Shown piece after piece: positions 23,964-27,681 of a DNA stretch of 27,681 nucleotides. The notes under the pieces are model-generated. The model did not search any database and had not been told where the DNA came from. It saw only the letters and a program-made list of their open reading frames with translations. The position numbers and the translations under genes were made by a program. Each line of letters begins with the position of its first letter. Within the stretch, counting starts at the first letter, position 1. Source of the DNA: an uncultured Actinomycetes bacterium. Lineage in GTDB: Bacteria > Actinomycetota > Actinomycetes > S36-B12. Where the stretch lies: NCBI GenBank assembly GCA_903918595.1, contig CAIXFB010000247.1, positions 1 through 27,681 on the forward strand. Direction: 5' to 3'.

Positions 23964-24556
23964 CCGATCCTCCCCTCCAGCATCTTTTCCACATATTTGG
24001 CGATGACGTCCACTTCAAGGTTCACCGTATCTCCCGGAGCTTTCGAGCCGAGGGTGGTCTCCGCCAATGTCGTGGGTATCAGAGAAATCACGAACTCAGA
24101 AAGATTCACGGAGACGACTGTTAAAGACACTCCGTCAACGGTGATTGAGCCCTTTTCAACGAGGTACCTGCTTAATTCAGTGGGAATGCCAATGGTCATC
24201 AGGGTCCAATTCTCTTGCTCCTGAATCCCTGAAATGCATCCGACGCCATCGACATGCCCCTGGACAATGTGACCGCCCAAACGACTATCGACCCGTGCAG
24301 CGCGCTCCAAGTTGACCGCCGCGCCTACCTCAATAGCAGCCAAGGAACTCCTCGAAAGCGTTTCAGCCATGACGTCGGCCGAGAAGACACCCGCCGCAGG
24401 CTCCACCACGGTGAGGCATACCCCGTTGACGGAGATCGAGTCACCCGGCTTCACATCGGATGTGACGATTTGCCCCCTGATTCGGATGCGCGAGGCCTGG
24501 TCGAGAGGCTCAATAGCCTCGACGACGCCAACTTCCTCGACGATTCCAGTGAACAC
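23960..24556 (-). CDS. ribE: Riboflavin synthase alpha chain
   Basis: Dismutates two lumazines to riboflavin and pyrimidine. The 198-residue protein has the two tandem lumazine-binding barrels, each opening with its own motif: MFTGIVEEVG at residue 1 and GHIVQGHVDGVG near 94. The repeat is seen in SISVNGVCLTVVE and SITVDGVSLTVVS. Both SLT motifs are intact. GTG start is one base after the ribD stop; the 3' end overlaps ribBA (ATGA). The gene symbol ribC is used in some systems. Confidence 0.97.
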   Translation of the reverse strand: MFTGIVEEVGVVEAIEPLDQASRIRIRGQIVTSDVKPGDSISVNGVCLTVVEPAAGVFSADVMAETLSRSSLAAIEVGAAVNLERAARVDSRLGGHIVQGHVDGVGCISGIQEQENWTLMTIGIPTELSRYLVEKGSITVDGVSLTVVSVNLSEFVISLIPTTLAETTLGSKAPGDTVNLEVDVIAKYVEKMLEGRIG

Positions 24557-24557
24557 A

Positions 24558-25592
24558 TCACTCCTTGAATAGATCAGGTGCTACTCGCCGAGGTTCGGCA
24601 GTGATGCACATATCTTCCCCGAGCACTCGAACCGACCGCACAGTGACTCCCACCGCTGCCTCCATAGCCGCGAGCGCCGTGGGACCAGTGCCGATGAGAG
24701 TCGGCGCGATGAACCACAGATATCGGTCAACGAGGTCTTCATCGATGAAAGATTGAAGCAGGGTTGGACCACCCTCAATGAGCACACTGCGCACCCCGCG
24801 CACAAAAAGTTCAGCAAGGACCACCCGCGGAGAAATCGCCCCAGCGATCCATGTAGGGGCTGCATCGTTGCGAATGCGCGCATTCAGCGGGACCGGACGG
24901 CCACCCACTACTACTCGCAGAGGCGGATCGCCCACAATGCTCACGCCACGTCTAATCGTCAGCTCAGGATCATCGGCAAGCACGGTTCCCGTGCCCACGA
25001 TTATCGCCTGAACTTCAGCCCGGCATCGATGGGCAAATGTCAGTGAATCGGGGCCAGAAATTGCGAGGGGTACCCCACCAGCGCCAGCAACTCGCCCATC
25101 AAGACTCATCGCGGTCTTGGCAATCACGAAAGGCCGGCAAGCTCGACACGCGTAATCCCATTCGGCATTGATGGCCCTGGATTCATCTGCGAGGACGCCG
25201 CTGAACACCTCTATTCCGGCTGCTTCAAGTTCAGCTGAACCGCCTCCGGCCTGTTCAGTGGGATCAAGCATGGCAATAATCACGCGACTCACTCCAGCGT
25301 CAATCAATGCCTGAGTGCACGGTCCGGTTCGCCCCGTATGGCGACAAGGTTCAAGCGTCACAAATGCTGTTGCGCCTCGCGCCTGCTCTCCCGCCGCAGC
25401 GAGAGCTACCACCTCCGCGTGAGCAGTTCCGGCCCCGAGGTGAAACCCAGTGCCGACAACGTGACCACTGTCATCGACGATCACACAACCGACTCGCGGA
25501 TTCTCACCCCGAGGCGCGCTCGCGTCCGTTGCAAGTTGCAGTGCGGCACGCATGTGGACGAGCCACTGTGCCGGAGGCTCGAGGTGATTCAC
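24558..25592 (-). CDS. ribD: Bifunctional riboflavin deaminase / reductase
   Basis: Deaminates and then reduces the pyrimidine intermediate. The 344-residue protein has an N-terminal CMP/dCMP-deaminase-type zinc domain: His58-Ala-Glu60 in GTAHAEVVAL and Cys83/Cys92 in EPCRHTGRTGPC. The C-terminal reductase domain (about 150-344) includes VIAKTAMSLDGRVA, AIIVGTGTVLADDP, LRVVVGG and VLIEGGPTLLQSF. GTG start overlaps the rpe stop as GTGA. The first 13 residues are poorly conserved, and an internal ATG (M14) is an alternative start. Confidence 0.97.
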   Translation of the reverse strand: MNHLEPPAQWLVHMRAALQLATDASAPRGENPRVGCVIVDDSGHVVGTGFHLGAGTAHAEVVALAAAGEQARGATAFVTLEPCRHTGRTGPCTQALIDAGVSRVIIAMLDPTEQAGGGSAELEAAGIEVFSGVLADESRAINAEWDYACRACRPFVIAKTAMSLDGRVAGAGGVPLAISGPDSLTFAHRCRAEVQAIIVGTGTVLADDPELTIRRGVSIVGDPPLRVVVGGRPVPLNARIRNDAAPTWIAGAISPRVVLAELFVRGVRSVLIEGGPTLLQSFIDEDLVDRYLWFIAPTLIGTGPTALAAMEAAVGVTVRSVRVLGEDMCITAEPRRVAPDLFKE

Positions 25593-26254
25593 GCGCTGGA
25601 AAGTTCTGCCATCGAGCGAAGTGCGGTGACCATGGCTGCCGGATCTGGTGCACGGTAAACAGCCGAACCAGCCACAAACACGTTTGCGCCTGCTTCAGCG
25701 CATTGCTCGATCGTTGTGGGCCCCACGCCCCCATCCACCTGCACCCAAATGTCTGCGCCTGACTTGTTGACCCAAGACCGAATGGTCGACACCTTTGCCA
25801 TCTGGTCAGCCATGAAGGATTGGCCGCCGAAACCCGGCTCAACTGTCATGACCAACACCATGTCGACGAAAGGGATCAGATCCTCAATGGCGTTGGCGGA
25901 AGTTCCAGGTTTTACTGCCACTCCACAGCGCGCACCCGCTGCGCGAATATCCCGGGCTACCCGAATGGGATCAGTCGCTGCCTCCACATGAAAGGTGACG
26001 CTGTAAGCACCCGCTTCTGCATATTCCGGCGCCCACCTTTCAGGATCATCGATCATTAAATGGCAATCAGCTGGAATCGAACATTCGCTGATCACCTTAC
26101 GAACGATGGGTAGGCCGAACGTGAGGTTCGGGACAAAGTGGTTGTCCATGACATCGAGGTGGATCATGTCTGCGGCATCTGATACGCGACTGATTTCATC
26201 ATGCAAGCGCGTGAGGTCACAGTCAAGAACACTTGGCGACATCAACACACCCAT
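25589..26254 (-). CDS. rpe: Ribulose-phosphate 3-epimerase
   Basis: Interconverts D-ribulose 5-phosphate and D-xylulose 5-phosphate. The 221-residue TIM-barrel protein has MSPSVLDCDLTRLHDEI, MIHLDVMDNHFVPNLTFG (metal His and Asp), DCHLMI, VMTVEPGFGGQSF and VQVDGGVGPTTI. All catalytic elements are present. ATG 26254 is used, with 34 bases to rsmB; no strong ribosome site is seen. Its product is the direct substrate of the DHBP synthase part of RibBA, which makes the placement in a riboflavin operon sensible. Confidence 0.97.
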   Translation of the reverse strand: MGVLMSPSVLDCDLTRLHDEISRVSDAADMIHLDVMDNHFVPNLTFGLPIVRKVISECSIPADCHLMIDDPERWAPEYAEAGAYSVTFHVEAATDPIRVARDIRAAGARCGVAVKPGTSANAIEDLIPFVDMVLVMTVEPGFGGQSFMADQMAKVSTIRSWVNKSGADIWVQVDGGVGPTTIEQCAEAGANVFVAGSAVYRAPDPAAMVTALRSMAELSSA

Positions 26255-26288
26255 ATTTGCAAGCCTACTCGCGGCGATCGTTTTGGGC

Positions 26289-27653
26289 TTAGACGCGCCT
26301 GATCAAAGCGAGGAACATGGCATCAGTGCCATGGACATCGGGCCACAACTGCACCGTGGGACCGGCACCCAGATCGGGTACCCCTGGCAGGTACGGTCGG
26401 GCATCAATGAGTTCGATGTCGTCTCTCCGCATCACAATGTCGTCGACGATGTGGACCGTTTCTCGAAGATGCGGTGAGCACGTGACGTAGGCAACAACGC
26501 CTTCTTTGCGAAGACTGTCAATCGCGGCATTGAGCAATCCCCGTTGAAGAGAAGCTAACTCAGTGACATCGTCATTGGACTTACGCCAACGTGCTTCGGG
26601 CCTGCGGCGTAATGCCCCCAAACCAGTGCAAGGTGCGTCCACCAAGATTCGGTCGAACGTTCGATTACCCCACGGCCGGGTGCGGGCATCGCCCACCACA
26701 ACCTCGAAAGTTCCCGACTCAGGGTTCCCCCGCAGAAGTGCCTCACGAACTAGCTCGGCGCGATGCGGGTGCATCTCGCATGCCGTGAGGTGGATTGATC
26801 GCGAGGGCCGGCGCGAGTACAGCAGACGGGCTTTGCCACCGGGGCCAGCGCACATATCGAGCCAGGCCGATTCGGGTCCAGGAACGGGCACCAGCATCAG
26901 TGCCTGAGTCACCAATTGGCTGCCTTCGTCTTGCACGATGGCTCGCCCTGCTCGTACCGCTGGCACCAGCCCCGGTACCCCGGAATCCACGATCACCGCG
27001 CACTCTGACCATTGCCCAATGCTGACGCCGGGTTGGTCAAGGACCTCGTTACGGTCGCCTTCGAGAACCGCCAAGGCAGGGCGGGCGGCTTCGTTGTCTG
27101 CGGAGAGTAGCGCCGCAACTTCACCTCGCTCGCCTCTGGCCGCACGCATCGCACTTACGATCCACTCAGGGTGTGAATAGCGAACGGCCAATTGCGCATC
27201 CGTTGTTGCATTATCGATGCCCAATTCGATGAGCCACTCATCAAGATCCCGCTGAGCGACACAACGCAATACGGCGTTCACGAAACCTGCACGCAGGTCG
27301 GCGCGCGCATGGGCGCCAACAGCCCGGACCAGTGCACATGAGGTGTCAACCGCGGCATGATCTGGAACCCGCATGCTCAACAGTTGATGGGTGCCCAGAA
27401 TCAGGGCGTCGTGGACCTCCGGTTCGATATCAGCCATGGCCCTTTTGGAACAACGAGCCAGGATTGCGTCGTACAAGCCCTGCATCCGCATTGAGCCATA
27501 TGCCAATTCCGTAGCGAATGCAGCATCGCGACCATCGAGCCCGAATTTTTCTAACAGCGACGGCATCAACAGGTTCGCATAGGCTTGATCATCGCGCACC
27601 GCACGAAACATTTCCATGGCGGCGAGCCGCGGTGCATCAGAAGAAGATGACAT
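26289..27653 (-). CDS. rsmB: 16S rRNA m5C967 methyltransferase (Sun/RsmB family)
   Basis: SAM-dependent cytosine-5 methyltransferase acting on 16S rRNA. The 454-residue protein starts with a NusB-like RNA-binding domain (about 5-140, ELAYGSMRMQGLYDAIL, AVLRCVAQRDLDEW). The Rossmann methyltransferase follows: WLDMCAGPGGKARLL (SAM site), ILVDAPCTGLGALRRRPEARWR and the catalytic-Cys motif VAYVTCSPHLRET. ATG 27651-27653 follows AAGGT 6-10 bases upstream. Its first 17 bases overlap the predicted end of fmt, the usual actinobacterial partner. Confidence 0.95.
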   Translation of the reverse strand: MSSSSDAPRLAAMEMFRAVRDDQAYANLLMPSLLEKFGLDGRDAAFATELAYGSMRMQGLYDAILARCSKRAMADIEPEVHDALILGTHQLLSMRVPDHAAVDTSCALVRAVGAHARADLRAGFVNAVLRCVAQRDLDEWLIELGIDNATTDAQLAVRYSHPEWIVSAMRAARGERGEVAALLSADNEAARPALAVLEGDRNEVLDQPGVSIGQWSECAVIVDSGVPGLVPAVRAGRAIVQDEGSQLVTQALMLVPVPGPESAWLDMCAGPGGKARLLYSRRPSRSIHLTACEMHPHRAELVREALLRGNPESGTFEVVVGDARTRPWGNRTFDRILVDAPCTGLGALRRRPEARWRKSNDDVTELASLQRGLLNAAIDSLRKEGVVAYVTCSPHLRETVHIVDDIVMRRDDIELIDARPYLPGVPDLGAGPTVQLWPDVHGTDAMFLALIRRV

Positions 27654-27681
27654 CTTTTGACCTTAAGCCTCTCCACCAGTC
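27637..27681 (-). CDS. fmt: Methionyl-tRNA formyltransferase, C-terminal end only (partial)
   Basis: The frame entering from the window edge reads DWWRGLRSKDVIFF and then stops. A DW-x-RG(L/V)R segment near the C-terminus fits actinobacterial Fmt, and fmt commonly precedes rsmB. Only 14 codons are visible, so the call rests on this short match and context. The gene would overlap rsmB by 17 bases. Confidence 0.4.
   Translation of the reverse strand, partial: DWWRGLRSKDVIFF

Overview
The window is about 27.7 kb of a compact actinobacterial chromosome. The visible 5' end of the 16S rRNA, the arrangement fmt-rsmB-rpe-ribD-ribE-ribBA-ribH-hisE-hisG, the infC-rpmI-rplT-(TrmH)-pheST-argCJBD-argR-argH order, a DUF1844 gene divergent from infC, and an actinobacterial rrn leader motif all point to Actinomycetota. 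The moderate GC content (estimated by eye, not computed), very short intergenic gaps and many ATGA/GTGA overlaps suggest a streamlined, perhaps aquatic lineage. Genus cannot be fixed from what is visible. No mobile elements, CRISPR arrays or tRNAs were seen.

Layout from low to high coordinate; nearly everything is on the minus strand. (1) The 5' end of 16S rRNA with its leader and a good promoter (1-585), then tyrS. (2) A lone AlkA-type DNA glycosylase on the plus strand. (3) An arginine operon argC-argJ-argB-argD-argR-argH, ending in a small VanZ-like membrane protein. It is driven by an apparently leaderless promoter covered with palindromes that look like ArgR operators. argF and argG, often part of this cluster, are absent. 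(4) pheS-pheT, directly preceded by a sulfate-activation cassette: an uncharacterised Fe(II)/2-oxoglutarate oxygenase-like gene, cysD and a cysN-cysC fusion. (5) A TrmH-type rRNA methyltransferase, rplT, rpmI and infC. infC starts with the rare codon ATC and follows a structured leader with an intrinsic-terminator hairpin. (6) DUF1844, an SseB-domain gene and an MFS transporter. (7) A tight riboflavin/histidine operon running from a partial fmt through rsmB, rpe, ribD, ribE, ribBA and ribH to hisE and hisG.

Metabolically, rpe makes D-ribulose 5-phosphate, which RibBA uses together with GTP, and the operon ends with the entry enzymes of histidine synthesis. ArgC, ArgJ, ArgB and ArgD form the cyclic acetyl-ornithine pathway, and ArgH is the last arginine step. 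CysD and CysNC turn sulfate into APS and PAPS. The least explained parts are the oxygenase gene at the head of the cys cassette, the insertion of that cassette between the L20/TrmH genes and pheST, an acetylglutamate kinase lacking the N-terminal arginine-sensing helix, and the probable attenuator before infC.
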